A stretch of DNA of 64,000 nt from Oryzomonas sp. (GCA_031292255.1 JARLHN010000021.1:1-64000); one strand, 5' to 3'. Positions 35,422 to 45,052 are shown, counted from the stretch's first letter. A program made the numbers and translations. Notes: a model not told the origin generated them from the sequence alone.

Positions 35422-36676
35422 AGCGCAACGCCTCGGCGGGCAACATTCTCGACGCCTGCCACGATGGGTACAGTGTGGCAATGAACGAGATCAGCACCGC
35501 CGTTACCGATATCAGGACCACATCGGACGGCACCACCAACGACGGGAAATGATCCAGGTAGTAAACGTCCTTGCTGAAAAAGTTCAAACCGGTGACCTTT
35601 TCGATGACGTTGATGATCGATTCGAGGTTAAGGGCGATCAAAAGTCCCGAGGCAACCCCCAGGATGGTGCCGATGACGCCGATGATCAGCCCTTCCAGGA
35701 CAAATATCTTCATGATGCTGAGGCCGGTGGCCCCCATGGACTTGAGAATGGCAATATCCCTGGTCTTCTCCATCACCACCATGAAAAGGGTTGAAGCGAT
35801 GCCGAAGGCCGCCACAAGGACGATCAGGGTCAGGATGATGAACATGACCATCTTCTCCGTTTTGAGGGCAAAGAGGATGTTGCGGTTCATCTGCATCCAG
35901 TCGCGGGCGTAGTATTCGGGCGCCATGGCCTGGTTGATGGCGCGCACCAGTTCGCCGGTGTGATAGACGTCGTCCACCTTGAGCTGGATGCCGGTGACGG
36001 TATCGCCCAGATCGAAAAAGGACTGGGCTTGGGCCAAGCTGACATAGGCCAGGGTCGAGTCGTACTCGAACATGCCGGTATTGAATATTCCCATCACGCG
36101 AAATGACTTCATCCGGGGCATCATGCCCAGCGGCGTGATGTTCCCCATGGGGGAAACGACGTTGACCGTATCACCCACGAGCAGACCGAGGTGTTTGGCC
36201 AACTCCTTGCCCACCACCAATCCCGGTTTGGCGCCAAAGCCTGAGCCCATGGCCGGGTCGAGGTGGTCGAGAGAACCCTCGACGATCGACGTGCTCAATT
36301 TGGTTACTTGGCGGTCCGAGCGGACATCGATCCCCCGCAGCACTACGCCGGAGACATTTTTGCCGGACGACAGCATGACCTGATTGTAGATGAACGGCGT
36401 GGCGGCCCGCACCCCTTTGAAGCCTTTGAGCTTCGCCATGACCTGCTGGTAATCCTCCATGGGAGCGCCGTTATGGGTGACCACCACATGGGCATTGGTC
36501 CCGAGGATCTTGTCCTTAAGGTCTTCTTCAAAACCGGTCATTACCGCCAGCACCACGATCAGCGCCATAACCCCCAGGGCAACCCCTGCGGTGGAAATGA
36601 AGGTAATGATCGAGATGAATGTAGACTTGCGCTTGGCCTTCAGGTAGCGCAGCCCGATAAAAAGCTCAAAGGGCAT
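35414..36676 (-). CDS. lolC: lipoprotein-releasing permease, LolC/LolE family
   Basis: The 420-residue inner-membrane protein starts with [20 protein letters not shown], the first helix at residues 20-45. A large periplasmic domain covers roughly 50-265, and three C-terminal helices follow ([39 protein letters not shown] and [21 protein letters not shown]). This is the LolC/LolE topology. Only one permease gene is present next to lolD, so it may form a homodimer or act like LolF; C and E cannot be separated by sequence. It lies 3 bp after lysS and overlaps lolD. Confidence 0.87.
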   Translation of the reverse strand: MPFELFIGLRYLKAKRKSTFISIITFISTAGVALGVMALIVVLAVMTGFEEDLKDKILGTNAHVVVTHNGAPMEDYQQVMAKLKGFKGVRAATPFIYNQVMLSSGKNVSGVVLRGIDVRSDRQVTKLSTSIVEGSLDHLDPAMGSGFGAKPGLVVGKELAKHLGLLVGDTVNVVSPMGNITPLGMMPRMKSFRVMGIFNTGMFEYDSTLAYVSLAQAQSFFDLGDTVTGIQLKVDDVYHTGELVRAINQAMAPEYYARDWMQMNRNILFALKTEKMVMFIILTLIVLVAAFGIASTLFMVVMEKTRDIAILKSMGATGLSIMKIFVLEGLIIGVIGTILGVASGLLIALNLESIINVIEKVTGLNFFSKDVYYLDHFPSLVVPSDVVLISVTAVLISFIATLYPSWQASRMLPAEALRYE

Positions 36677-36679
36677 CGC

Positions 36680-38158
36680 CTATTTCGTTTCCTTCCGCAA
36701 TTGGGGAAACAGGATCACGTCGCGGATCGAGGCCGAATCCGTCAGCAACATCACCAAACGGTCGATGCCGATGCCTTCGCCGGCCGTTGGGGGCAAGCCG
36801 TACTCCAGGGCGCGGACATAATCCTCATCCATGTAGTGGGCTTCTTCGTCACCCTTGTTCTTCTCGGCCACCTGGGAGAGAAAACGCTCCTTCTGGTCAA
36901 CCGGGTCATTCAGCTCCGAGAAGGCATTGGCGATCTCCCGACCGCCGATGATCAATTCGAAACGATCGACGATATCCGGGTCGTGATCGTTTTTGCGCGA
37001 CAGCGGCGACACCTCGGTCGGATAGGCGGTGATGAAGGTCGGCTGGATCAGCTTGTGCTCCGCCACCTCCTCGAATATCTCCATGATCAGCTTGCCATAG
37101 CCAATGTCCTGGGAAAGGTCGAGACCGAGGCTGCGGGCATAGGCCAGGGCCAGATCGCGGTCATTCAGCTGCATGGCATCGATATCGCCATACTCCAGGA
37201 TCGCCTCCCGAACGGTCAGGCGCTTCCAGGGACGCTTGAAGCTGATCCCGTTCCCCTGACAGTTGAAGTCCAGGGTGCCGAGCACCTCCTGGGCCACATG
37301 GCAGAAGAGTTCCTCGGTGAAGTCCATCAACTCCTCATAGGTGGCGTAGGCCTGATAGAACTCCATCATGGTGAACTCGGGGTTATGGCGCACCGAGATC
37401 CCTTCGTTCCTGAAATTCCGATTGATCTCGAAAACCCTTTCCAGTCCGCCCACAACCAGACGTTTCAAGTAGAGTTCAGGCGCAATGCGCAGGAAGAGCT
37501 GCATGTCCAGGGCGTTATGGTGGGTTACGAACGGCCGGGCCGCTGCGCCGCCGGGGATCGGCTGCATCATGGGGGTCTCGACCTCAAGGAAGTCGCGGCC
37601 GGCCATGAAACCGCGAATCAGATTGACGATACGGGAGCGTTTGATAAAGACGTCCCGCGATTCGGGGTTGACGATCAGGTCCACATACCGTTGGCGGTAA
37701 CGGGTCTCCAGATCGGTGAGGCCGTGGAATTTCTCCGGCAGGGGGTGCAGAGACTTGACCAGAAGGCGGACCTGCTTTGCATGGAGCGAGAGTTCGCCGG
37801 TCTTGGTGCGGAACGGGAACCCCTCGATGCCGACGATATCGCCAATGTCAAAGGACTCAAAGGCCTCAAAGGCTTCTGCGCCGATATCATCTTTTTTAAC
37901 GTAGACCTGGATACGCCCTTTGCGGTCCTGAAGCTGGATAAAGGCCGCCTTGCCAAAAGAGCGCCGGGCAAGGATGCGGCCGGCCACAACATACTGTTCA
38001 TCGCCGGCATCGAACTGTTCCTTGTCGCCATAGGCGGCAATCACCTCGGCCGATGTATGCTGCGGCTTGAAATCATTGGGATATGGATTGACTCCCGCCT
38101 CCCAGAGGGCATCGACTTTGCGCCGTCTCTGAAGCAGGAGTTCGCTGAGTTCTTCCAT
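36680..38158 (-). CDS. lysS: lysyl-tRNA synthetase, class II
   Basis: The 492-residue enzyme has an N-terminal OB-fold anticodon-binding domain (YVVAGRILARRSFGKAAFIQLQD). The class II catalytic core carries motif 2 FEINRNFRNEGISVRHNPEFTM near residue 260 and motif 3 AGEGIGIDRLVMLL near 468. Length is normal. It charges tRNA-Lys in the cytoplasm. It appears to be the first gene of the long minus-strand series, with lolC only 3 bp behind, so envelope biogenesis genes may share its transcript. The region before it (38159-38288) shows no obvious promoter. Confidence 0.93.
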   Translation of the reverse strand: MEELSELLLQRRRKVDALWEAGVNPYPNDFKPQHTSAEVIAAYGDKEQFDAGDEQYVVAGRILARRSFGKAAFIQLQDRKGRIQVYVKKDDIGAEAFEAFESFDIGDIVGIEGFPFRTKTGELSLHAKQVRLLVKSLHPLPEKFHGLTDLETRYRQRYVDLIVNPESRDVFIKRSRIVNLIRGFMAGRDFLEVETPMMQPIPGGAAARPFVTHHNALDMQLFLRIAPELYLKRLVVGGLERVFEINRNFRNEGISVRHNPEFTMMEFYQAYATYEELMDFTEELFCHVAQEVLGTLDFNCQGNGISFKRPWKRLTVREAILEYGDIDAMQLNDRDLALAYARSLGLDLSQDIGYGKLIMEIFEEVAEHKLIQPTFITAYPTEVSPLSRKNDHDPDIVDRFELIIGGREIANAFSELNDPVDQKERFLSQVAEKNKGDEEAHYMDEDYVRALEYGLPPTAGEGIGIDRLVMLLTDSASIRDVILFPQLRKETK

Positions 38159-38288
38159 AGTATTTGTTTAGCCTTTCGTGAAAAACGTTTCCGGAATCCG
38201 GAGAGGACAAGACTGCTAAAAATATCGCCAACATCCTGTCAGGTCAAGAAAAAAAGGGCATGGCCGCCAGGCCGCGCCATGGGCGGGC

Positions 38289-38442
38289 TAGTGTTCCGTA
38301 CAGTTGGTTCAGCGCAGTGATTCCAAGGAATTTCAACCCCTGGAAATGCGCGGCGACGCGGGACTTCGCCGGGGAGCCGTAACGCAGCCAGGGGCTAAAT
38401 GAGCCGAAATAACCTTGAATGAATCAACCGTACACGACACTA
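38289..38442. repeat. 154-bp long-palindrome element abutting the RNase E/G gene
   Basis: The two halves are imperfect inverted copies: TAGTGTTCCGTACAGTTGGT... on the left and TAGTGTCGTGTACGGTTGAT... read from the right. Shared blocks TTCAAGG, ATTTC and CCCCTGG follow inward from both ends. The outermost TAG of the right end is the stop codon of the RNase E/G gene. No coding content. Confidence 0.7.
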
Positions 38443-40917
38443 AAGGTCTTCCTCTGTTTTTTTGGCATCACGGGAACGACTGCTGCGCTTTTTGGGCGCA
38501 ACGACCTCCTCAACCGGCTCGGATAACGCTTTGGCGGTCTTTTTGGCGGTAGTTCGGCGAGGTTTTTCCGGTTTCGCCGACTCAAGTGCCGTTTCGGCCG
38601 GGAGTGCCGCCAGCGCCTCTTCTCTTTTTTTCGGGGCACGCGGAGCCCTGGCCCGCTTTGGCTTTTCTGCTGTCGGCGCTGCCTCGGGCTTCTCAACATG
38701 CGGCGGTTCGGAAACAACGGCCCCAGGCTGGACAGCGGCCCCATCGAGTTCCTGCCCCCCTTTGCGGCTGCTGCGGCGCGGCTTGGCACGCTTTCCGGGT
38801 GACACCTCTTCGGCCGTTTCAACGGCAGGCGGGACAACAGCGGCCGCCACTTCCGCGGCAGGCGGGGCGGTGGTTTCTGCGACCGCCTGCGCCCTTTTGC
38901 TGCTCCGTCGGGGCCTATTCGTGGCCGGTGCCTCCGTGGGCTCAACCATGGCCTGTTGCTCCAAGGGTGTCACCGGGGCGGCCTCGACGACCTGCGCTGC
39001 GGTTTCTGCGGTTTCCGCGGTTTCCGCTGTTCCTCCATCCAGCGCCTTGCCTCCCTTGCGGCGGCGGCGCTTGCGTTTCTTGGACTTGGCCGGGGTCTCC
39101 AACGCGGCACCCTCGCCCAGATCGGACGCTTCTTCCGCTGACGGCACGGTTGCTTGCTCAAGCTTTGCAGGGGCTTCCTCCATCGGCAGAGCTTCAGCGG
39201 ACTGCTCGGCTGCCGCCCCCTCTCCGGCATGCTTCTTCTTCTTGCGGCGGCGCTTGCGTTTCTTCCCGCCATCGGCAACGCCCCCCTCAACCGTCTTCTC
39301 CTCCCCTACCTCGGGTTCGGGCCGCGCCTCTTTCCGCTCTGACGGTTTTCGTTCCGCCGGCTTCGGCGCCTCGGCAGCCTCGGCCTCGGAGGCCAGAACA
39401 TCCTCCAAACGTGGATTTTCGCGTTTGACGGTCTCCAGCTCAAGCTGGTTCATGGTAAAGGAGGGTTTCCCCTTGACCGTCACCTCGATCTCGTAATCGT
39501 TCTCGATCTGGGTAAGTTCGCGCTTCTTGCGATTGAGCAGGTAGTAGGCTACTTCCAGCGGCAAGGAGCCGCGCACCTCGGCAACGGTCCCCTTGGCGGC
39601 AGCTGCATGTACCTTACGCAGGAATGAGAGGGCCATGGCCTCGACCGACTTGACCTTGCCACGCCCCTCGCAATGGGGACATGCCAGGTGAATGGCATCG
39701 TTTAGCGTCTTGGCGATGCGCTGGCGCGACATCTCCAACATGCCGAATTCGGAGATGCGCCCCAGGTTGACCCTGGCCTTGTCTATCTTGAGTGCCTGCT
39801 TGAGGACCTTCTCAACCTCTATATTATGCTTCGTTTCCCGCATGTCGATGAAATCGATCACGATCAGGCCGCCCAGGTCGCGCAACCGGAGCTGGCGCGC
39901 CACCTCTTCGGCAGCCTCCATGTTGGTCTTGAAGGCGGTATCTTCAATCCCCCGCTCGCCGCTGGATTTGCCCGAATTGACGTCGATGCTGACCAGCGCC
40001 TCGGTAGGTTCGATGATCAATGAGCCGCCGGAGGGAAGCGGGACCCGCTTTTCATAGATCTGGTCGATCTGCTCTTCCAGTTGGAAACGGGAGAAGATGG
40101 GACGCTTCTCCTTGTGCAGCTTGACCCGCTTCTCGCACTTGGGCATGGTCTCGCGGAAGAACTCCTTGGCCTCACGGTAGGCATCTTTGCTGTCAACAAG
40201 CACCTCATCGATATCGTCGGAAAAGTAATCGCGGATGGAGCGGATGATCAGCCCGCTGTCGCGGTAGATTTCACCCGCCCCGCTGGTCTCGGCCGCCCGC
40301 AATTTGATATCTTCGTACAACTCCAGCAGGTTTTCCAGGTCCTTGTTCAACTCCTCCGGCGTGCGGCCGACTGCCTCGGTTCGGATGATGTAGCCGATAC
40401 CATCGGGGACGTTCAGGCCTGTCACGATCTCCTTGAGCTTCTTGCGCGTGCCCTCCTGTTCGACCTTGCGGGAGATGCCGGTGGAGTCGCTGCCCGGCAT
40501 GATCACCATGTAGCGTCCCGGCAGGGAAATGTAGCTGGTCAGGGCAGAGCCCTTGTTGTCGCGCTCATCTTTCTCCACCTGCACCACCAGTTCCTGGCCG
40601 CGACGCAGCACCTCCTGGATGCGGGGGCGGCGCTTGCGCTGATCTTCCGGGACATCGTCGCGCCACTGCCAGAAGTCCGGGTGCAACTCCCCCATCTGGA
40701 GAAAGCCCGGCTTGGCCCGCCCGATATCGACGAAGGCGGCCTGGAGCCCCGGCTCCACCCTCAGCACTACCCCCTTGTAGATGTTTCCCTTGGTCTGTTC
40801 CTTGCCGCTGATCTCGATGTTGAGTTCCATCAGGCGGCCGTCATGCACGATAGCCACCCGCGCCTCCTCGGGGTGCATGACGTTGATCAGCATCTTCTTG
40901 CTTACTATAGTGCTCAT
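38440..40917 (-). CDS. rng: ribonuclease E/G family endoribonuclease
   Basis: The 825-residue protein has an S1 RNA-binding domain near residues 35-130 (GNIYKGVVLRVEPGLQAAFVDIG) and the catalytic DNase I-like core. Metal-binding aspartates lie in VSIDVNSGK near 305 and GLIVIDFIDM near 348, and the zinc-link is CPHCEG near 413. From about residue 525 the tail is low-complexity Ala/Glu/Pro with five or six Lys/Arg clusters, likely a disordered RNA- or protein-binding region as in RNase E degradosome scaffolds. ATG 40917 has AAGGGA in front. The stop codon falls on the end of a palindromic repeat. Confidence 0.88.
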   Translation of the reverse strand: MSTIVSKKMLINVMHPEEARVAIVHDGRLMELNIEISGKEQTKGNIYKGVVLRVEPGLQAAFVDIGRAKPGFLQMGELHPDFWQWRDDVPEDQRKRRPRIQEVLRRGQELVVQVEKDERDNKGSALTSYISLPGRYMVIMPGSDSTGISRKVEQEGTRKKLKEIVTGLNVPDGIGYIIRTEAVGRTPEELNKDLENLLELYEDIKLRAAETSGAGEIYRDSGLIIRSIRDYFSDDIDEVLVDSKDAYREAKEFFRETMPKCEKRVKLHKEKRPIFSRFQLEEQIDQIYEKRVPLPSGGSLIIEPTEALVSIDVNSGKSSGERGIEDTAFKTNMEAAEEVARQLRLRDLGGLIVIDFIDMRETKHNIEVEKVLKQALKIDKARVNLGRISEFGMLEMSRQRIAKTLNDAIHLACPHCEGRGKVKSVEAMALSFLRKVHAAAAKGTVAEVRGSLPLEVAYYLLNRKKRELTQIENDYEIEVTVKGKPSFTMNQLELETVKRENPRLEDVLASEAEAAEAPKPAERKPSERKEARPEPEVGEEKTVEGGVADGGKKRKRRRKKKKHAGEGAAAEQSAEALPMEEAPAKLEQATVPSAEEASDLGEGAALETPAKSKKRKRRRRKGGKALDGGTAETAETAETAAQVVEAAPVTPLEQQAMVEPTEAPATNRPRRSSKRAQAVAETTAPPAAEVAAAVVPPAVETAEEVSPGKRAKPRRSSRKGGQELDGAAVQPGAVVSEPPHVEKPEAAPTAEKPKRARAPRAPKKREEALAALPAETALESAKPEKPRRTTAKKTAKALSEPVEEVVAPKKRSSRSRDAKKTEEDL

Positions 40918-41005
40918 TCGTGTATCCCTTTCAAGTGAGACATGCCCACATGACTGCATTTAAATGAATGATTATATAGATTTCAACACCGAAAGCAAAG
41001 AAAAA

Positions 41006-41043
41006 GGGACGCCCGGCGGAAATTGGCTGCCGCCGGACGTCCC
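41006..41043 (-). terminator. terminator of the ferritin-like gene
   Basis: On the minus strand a GC-rich hairpin (GGGACGTCCGGCGG / CCGCCGGGCGTCCC) is followed by TTTTTCTTT, about 50 bp after the stop codon at 41092. Confidence 0.85.
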
Positions 41044-41091
41044 TGTGCAGGGAAAGGTGGGATGGAGGGCATCAGCGAACCCGGCCTGTCA

Positions 41092-41565
41092 TCAATTTTC
41101 CGTCATGAAATGCCGCTCGTAGAGATCCTCCAGGGCCTGCAGGTGGCGGCTTTCTTCCTTCAAAAGCTGCTGAAAGAGCTGCCCCATGGGGGCGCCGCTG
41201 CACCCCGATGCAACCTTGCCGTAAAAATCAACAGCCCCCTTTTCCAGGTGAATGGCGTACACCAGGGCCTCGCGCACACCCGATTCGGGACCGAGATCCT
41301 GTTTCTTGAAGACATAATCCAGGTGCATGGTGGGTATTATCTGGTCAAGAGCCTCGCCACCCTTCATGCGTCCTTCCAGCAACGCCTTTTCCAACTGGTG
41401 TTTATGATCGAGCTCATCCAGGGCGTTATCCCGCAAGAGTTCCCGTGCCCCCTTGTTCGTCAACCTGCGGATGGCGGCAAGATAGTTGCGAAAACCCTCA
41501 TTCTCCATTTCGATGGCCATCTCAACGGCCGCATCAAAGGTATAGCAGACATGGTCGTTACTCAT
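41092..41565 (-). CDS. ferritin-like (rubrerythrin-type) diiron protein
   Basis: The 157-residue helical protein has the paired Glu/His pattern of ferritin-like proteins: AAVEMAIEMENEGFRNYL near residue 11, NALDELDHKHQLEKAL near 45, YAIHLEKGAVDFY near 98 and LLKEESRHLQALEDLY near 133. It probably binds two irons and handles peroxide or oxygen. No rubredoxin domain follows. GGAAGGGAG precedes the ATG at 41565, and it has its own promoter and terminator, i.e. a stand-alone stress gene. It is only distantly similar to the copies at 2040 and 45205. Confidence 0.78.
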   Translation of the reverse strand: MSNDHVCYTFDAAVEMAIEMENEGFRNYLAAIRRLTNKGARELLRDNALDELDHKHQLEKALLEGRMKGGEALDQIIPTMHLDYVFKKQDLGPESGVREALVYAIHLEKGAVDFYGKVASGCSGAPMGQLFQQLLKEESRHLQALEDLYERHFMTEN

Positions 41566-41633
41566 GATGTACTCCCTTCCTCTATCTCTATCTGGTATAG
41601 GCGCTACCTGCATCCGTTCTTATAGGCAGTTAT

Positions 41634-41662
41634 ACTGTAACGTATATTGTATACGGTTTCAA
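41634..41662 (-). promoter_or_regulatory. putative sigma-70 promoter of the ferritin-like gene
   Basis: On the minus strand TTGAAA (41657-41662) and TACAGT (41634-41639) are 17 bp apart. The spacer contains the palindrome GTATACAATATAC, which could be an operator. Confidence 0.45.
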
Positions 41663-41698
41663 GAATGCAATTCCGCTGCAGGGCATTCGACAAAAAAA

Positions 41699-41735
41699 AG
41701 AGCGCCCCGATTCCGGCGGGGAAACGGGGCGCTCT
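41699..41735 (-). terminator. terminator of the cyclophilin gene
   Basis: The hairpin AGAGCGCCCCG / CGGGGCGCTCT is followed on the minus strand by eight Ts (TTTTTTTTG), 22 bp after the stop at 41758. Confidence 0.9.
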
Positions 41736-41757
41736 CGGCTACAAAAGCGCACAATAC

Positions 41758-42270
41758 TTATTCCACGACCTTGGCCGAGGTGATGAAAACCGGTTCCACA
41801 GGGACATCGGAATGGCCGTTCCTTGTGCCGGTCTTGACGGCGCGGATCTCATCCACCACCTCCATCCCCTCCAGCACGTGACCAAAGACGCAGTAACCGT
41901 AGCGGTCCTGCTGCTTGCCCTGATGGTCAAGAAAGACGTTGTCCACCACGTTGATGAAGAATTGGGATGTGGCCGAATCGACAACGGCGGTACGGGCCAT
42001 TGCCAAGGTGCCGCGTTTGTTGGAGAGGCCGTTGGCGGCCTCGTTCTTAATGGCAAACTTGGGCTTTTTCTGCACCAGGTTTTCATCCAGGCCGCCCCCC
42101 TGGACCATAAACTCCCTGATGACCCGGTGGAATATCAGGCCGTCGTAATAGCCTTCTTTGACATAGGTAAGGAAATTCTTTACGGTGATGGGCGCCTTAT
42201 CCTTGAACAGCTCGATCTTGATGGAGCCCTTGGATGTTTCCAGCATGACTTGCGGGTTCTGCTCCGACAT
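41758..42270 (-). CDS. cyclophilin-type peptidyl-prolyl isomerase
   Basis: The 170-residue, signal-less cyclophilin is probably cytoplasmic. Core motifs are [17 protein letters not shown] (FHRVI...MVQGGD-type active site) near residue 52, TLAMAR near 93, [10 protein letters not shown] near 106 and [15 protein letters not shown] near 135. It speeds cis-trans isomerisation of Xaa-Pro bonds in folding proteins. The ATG at 42270 has GGGAGG in front and replaces the longer frame to 42291. It is monocistronic with a strong terminator. The 295-bp spacer to the divergent prmC gene should hold both promoters; I see no clear boxes. Confidence 0.9.
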   Translation of the reverse strand: MSEQNPQVMLETSKGSIKIELFKDKAPITVKNFLTYVKEGYYDGLIFHRVIREFMVQGGGLDENLVQKKPKFAIKNEAANGLSNKRGTLAMARTAVVDSATSQFFINVVDNVFLDHQGKQQDRYGYCVFGHVLEGMEVVDEIRAVKTGTRNGHSDVPVEPVFITSAKVVE

Positions 42271-42565
42271 CTGCAACCTCCCGATACACAACTTTCTGAT
42301 TTTGTCTCGTTAGTTGGCTGTTTAGCACACTATGGCGCAAAATTAAACCTTCTTTTTCAGAGTTGCCAAAGACATGGCACAGGGGCAAGCACGGGACACT
42401 AGCCTTTAAACGGGCCTATCCACACCGCCTTGCAGCCCGGCAATTTACATGACCATCAGCCGGAACAGGGGGAGAGGCCAATTGTTTCCGTCAGCGTTTC
42501 CGCTTTTTTCTGGAGCATGGCCGCATTATAGGTTAGTATCCGCCCATTCTTTTCGGAACGGCGAC

Positions 42566-43429
42566 ATGACACATCAGGAAACCTGGACAACCCTCAAGGT
42601 CCTTACCTGGACCAAAGAGTATCTCACCGCCAAAGGTATCGAAAACGCCCGCCTCGAAGCGGAGTGGCTGCTGTGCGCTGCCACCGGCCTGGACCGGGTC
42701 GGCCTCTATCTCAATTTCGACAAACCTCTCAACGATGACGAACTGGCATCGTTTCGCTCCCTGGTAGCCCGCCGGGCCAGACGCGAACCGCTTCAGCACA
42801 TCCTTGGCACCCAGGAGTTCTACGGCCTGGAATTCGAGGTCTCCCCGGATGTGCTGATCCCCCGCCACGACACGGAAACCCTGGTAACGGAGGCGCTGAC
42901 GCGCAGGCCTGAGGCGCGGAGTGTGCTGGACATCGGCACCGGCAGCGGCTGTATCGCCGTTGCCCTGGCCCGCCACCTGCCCGGTGCGGCCGTAACGGCC
43001 ATCGACATTTCCCCTGCCGCTCTGGTGGTGGCACGCCGCAATGCCGGGAGCAACGAAGTTGCGATCGAGTTCCTGGCTGGTTCGCTGCTGGAGCCGGTGA
43101 CCGGACGACGCTTCGACCTGATCGTGTCCAACCCCCCCTACATTCCCACCACGGACATAGACGGGCTTGAGCCTGAGGTGCGGGACTTCGATCCCCGCGG
43201 CGCCCTCGATGGCGGTTCGGACGGGCTGGACGTCTATAGGACGCTGATACCCACGGTCCCAGAGCATCTTAACCCGGCCGGCTGGCTCCTGGTGGAGGTG
43301 GGGATAGGCCAGGCTCCGGCGGTTGTGGAATTGTTTCGAACGTGTGCTGATTACAATCCGCCCATAACGGCCTGCGATCCCGGCGGTATCGAGCGCGTGG
43401 TGGGCGCACAACGAAAGGATGTGCCATGA
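42566..43429 (+). CDS. prmC: peptide chain release factor N5-glutamine methyltransferase
   Basis: The 287-residue enzyme has an N-terminal helical recognition domain (residues 1-85) and a SAM-binding domain with VLDIGTGSGCIAVALARHLPG near residue 122. The catalytic NPPY motif lies in DLIVSNPPYIPTTDI near 190. PrmC methylates the glutamine of the GGQ motif in release factors 1 and 2. ATG 42566 (MTHQETW) is chosen because the preceding 39 codons of the open frame look non-coding. It overlaps the next gene by 4 bp. prfA is not next to it in this window. Confidence 0.88.
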   Translation: MTHQETWTTLKVLTWTKEYLTAKGIENARLEAEWLLCAATGLDRVGLYLNFDKPLNDDELASFRSLVARRARREPLQHILGTQEFYGLEFEVSPDVLIPRHDTETLVTEALTRRPEARSVLDIGTGSGCIAVALARHLPGAAVTAIDISPAALVVARRNAGSNEVAIEFLAGSLLEPVTGRRFDLIVSNPPYIPTTDIDGLEPEVRDFDPRGALDGGSDGLDVYRTLIPTVPEHLNPAGWLLVEVGIGQAPAVVELFRTCADYNPPITACDPGGIERVVGAQRKDVP

Positions 43430-43977
43430 CGGTAGATGAGGCGAATCAGGCACTGGCAGAGGCTGACCTGCTGGTCGCCGGGGAGGACGTGACAGCGGCC
43501 ATCGGGCGGCTGGCCGGGGAGATTACGACACAACTCTCGGGAGCAAACCCGGTGCTGCTCTGTGTCATGAACGGCGGCCTGATCTTTGCCGGGCAACTAT
43601 TGACCAGACTGGTATTTCCCCTGGAAGTCGAGTATTGCCATGCCACCCGCTATGGCCGGGAAACAACCGGGGCGGGTCTGGACTGGATCGTCCGGCCGCG
43701 GCTGGAGTTGCGGGGCAGAACGGTGCTTCTCCTGGATGACATCCTGGACGAAGGCATTACCCTGGCAGCCATTGCCGACTATTGCCGTCAGCAGGGGGCG
43801 GCACGGGTAATGATGGCGGTCCTGGTCGACAAGCGCCACGACCGCAAGGTCTCATCCGGTTTTCGGGCCGATTTCACCGGCGTGGAGACCGAAGACCGGT
43901 TCCTGTTCGGCTTTGGCCTGGACTATAAAGGGTATTGGCGTAATGCGCCGGGAATCTATGCGGTGAAGGGGCTCTGA
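43426..43977 (+). CDS. hpt: hypoxanthine-guanine phosphoribosyltransferase
   Basis: The 183-residue enzyme has the PRPP-binding motif RTVLLLDDILDEGITLAAI near residue 100, the phosphate loop VMNGGLIFAGQL near 46 and a C-terminal VDKRHDRKV near 130. It salvages hypoxanthine or guanine to the nucleotide in the cytoplasm. The YGRETTGAG segment differs from the usual catalytic flexible-loop sequence, so substrate preference may vary. It is coupled to prmC by an ATGA overlap. It converges on the peroxiredoxin gene, with a CCCCTTTTAAGGGG hairpin between them. Confidence 0.82.
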   Translation: MTVDEANQALAEADLLVAGEDVTAAIGRLAGEITTQLSGANPVLLCVMNGGLIFAGQLLTRLVFPLEVEYCHATRYGRETTGAGLDWIVRPRLELRGRTVLLLDDILDEGITLAAIADYCRQQGAARVMMAVLVDKRHDRKVSSGFRADFTGVETEDRFLFGFGLDYKGYWRNAPGIYAVKGL

Positions 43978-44014
43978 ATAAAAAGGTTCTGCATGGCATC
44001 CCCCTTTTAAGGGG

Positions 44015-44479
44015 CTATGATGTTTCAAGGAACCTGAGAACCTCAGCCGGGTGTTGTTCCGCCTTGGCCACCTTGGCCCAGTGCTTCCTCACCACGCCGT
44101 CCGGGCCGATGACCACGGTGGAGCGGATGGTACCGGTGGTCTTTTTGCCGTACATCACCTTTTCCCCATAGGCTTGGTAAGCCTGCATCATGGTGGTATC
44201 CGGATCGGACAAAAGGACGAACGGCAGGTCCTGGGCGGCAATGAATTTCCCATGGGATGCGATACTGTCCTTGCTGACGCCCAGGAGCACGACCCCCAGG
44301 TCGGTCAATTTGCGGTAGTCATCCCTGAAACCGCACGCTTCCTTCGTGCAGCCGGGGGTGCTGTCCTTGGGGTAGAAATACAGGACAACGCTCTTTCCGG
44401 CATACCCCTTCAGGCTGTGACGCTTGCCGTCGCTCCCCTCGAGGTCGAAATCAGGAGCCTTCTTTCCTTCCAGCGACAT
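44015..44479 (-). CDS. bcp: thiol peroxidase, Bcp/PrxQ type
   Basis: The 154-residue peroxiredoxin has APDFDLEGSDG at the start and the peroxidatic/resolving pair in DSTPGCTKEACGFRD (Cys about 44 and 49, the CX4C arrangement of atypical 2-Cys PrxQ). TIRSTVVIGPDGVV lies near residue 118. It reduces H2O2 and organic peroxides with thioredoxin. There is no signal peptide. GGAGG lies 9 nt before the ATG. It is monocistronic, and together with the nearby ferritin-like proteins gives this part of the window an oxidative-stress flavour. Confidence 0.9.
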   Translation of the reverse strand: MSLEGKKAPDFDLEGSDGKRHSLKGYAGKSVVLYFYPKDSTPGCTKEACGFRDDYRKLTDLGVVLLGVSKDSIASHGKFIAAQDLPFVLLSDPDTTMMQAYQAYGEKVMYGKKTTGTIRSTVVIGPDGVVRKHWAKVAKAEQHPAEVLRFLETS

Positions 44480-44647
44480 GGTTCATTTCCTCCTTTGCAC
44501 TCCAAAGAAACAAATAGGATAATTTATATCTACCTTACCATGCAGTTACAAAACAGCAAGCTCAATTTAGCCGTACGGGGAACGGTCACGACTTCCATTA
44601 TTTATTTCTGAACGGAAATCATGTAGAATTTCTTTGAGGACAAATCA

Positions 44648-45052
44648 ATGGACATCAGCCGAAAGGATTTTTTTAAAAAGAGCCTGTACTCCCTTGGCGA
44701 GGCGATCACGACTGTGACAGGCGCCCTGAAGGAGCCGCACAACGAACGGCCTACCATCCGCGACACCGCCGATTTCGTCCCGGTCCAACGGGAGAACATG
44801 CGGGCAATAGCCCGCAACGAACGCTGTCTGGCCAGAAACTGCGGCTGTTTCGCATGCTTTGAACGGTGCGAAGCCCAGGCCATTACGGTGGTCATGGGCG
44901 AAGGGATCAGGATCGACAAAGCCAAATGTACCGGCTGCGGCACCTGCGAATATGTCTGCCCGGTGACCCCCAAGGCGGTCGAGTTGCAACCTTGTAATGA
45001 GCCCGAGCCACCGGCACGGGATGCGGCTTCCTCAATCACGCGGGGGGAATGA
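44648..45052 (+). CDS. 4Fe-4S ferredoxin-like protein with Tat-like N-terminus
   Basis: The 134-residue protein has two cysteine clusters: CLARNCGCFACFERC near residues 60-74 and the classical CTGCGTCEYVCPVTP near 97-111, so it should carry one or two 4Fe-4S centres. The first cluster is irregular, with extra cysteines. The N-terminus ISRKDFFKKSLYSLGEA resembles a Tat motif (S-R-K-x-F-F-K), but no hydrophobic region follows, so export is doubtful. It may be an electron-transfer subunit without its enzyme beside it. GAGGA precedes the ATG. The partner is unknown. Confidence 0.68.
   Translation: MDISRKDFFKKSLYSLGEAITTVTGALKEPHNERPTIRDTADFVPVQRENMRAIARNERCLARNCGCFACFERCEAQAITVVMGEGIRIDKAKCTGCGTCEYVCPVTPKAVELQPCNEPEPPARDAASSITRGE

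Noticed and set aside
36263..38320. A 685-codon plus-strand frame opposite lysS and lolC
   Set aside because: Covers the complement of two certain genes and reads across their boundary, which a real gene would not be expected to do so neatly.
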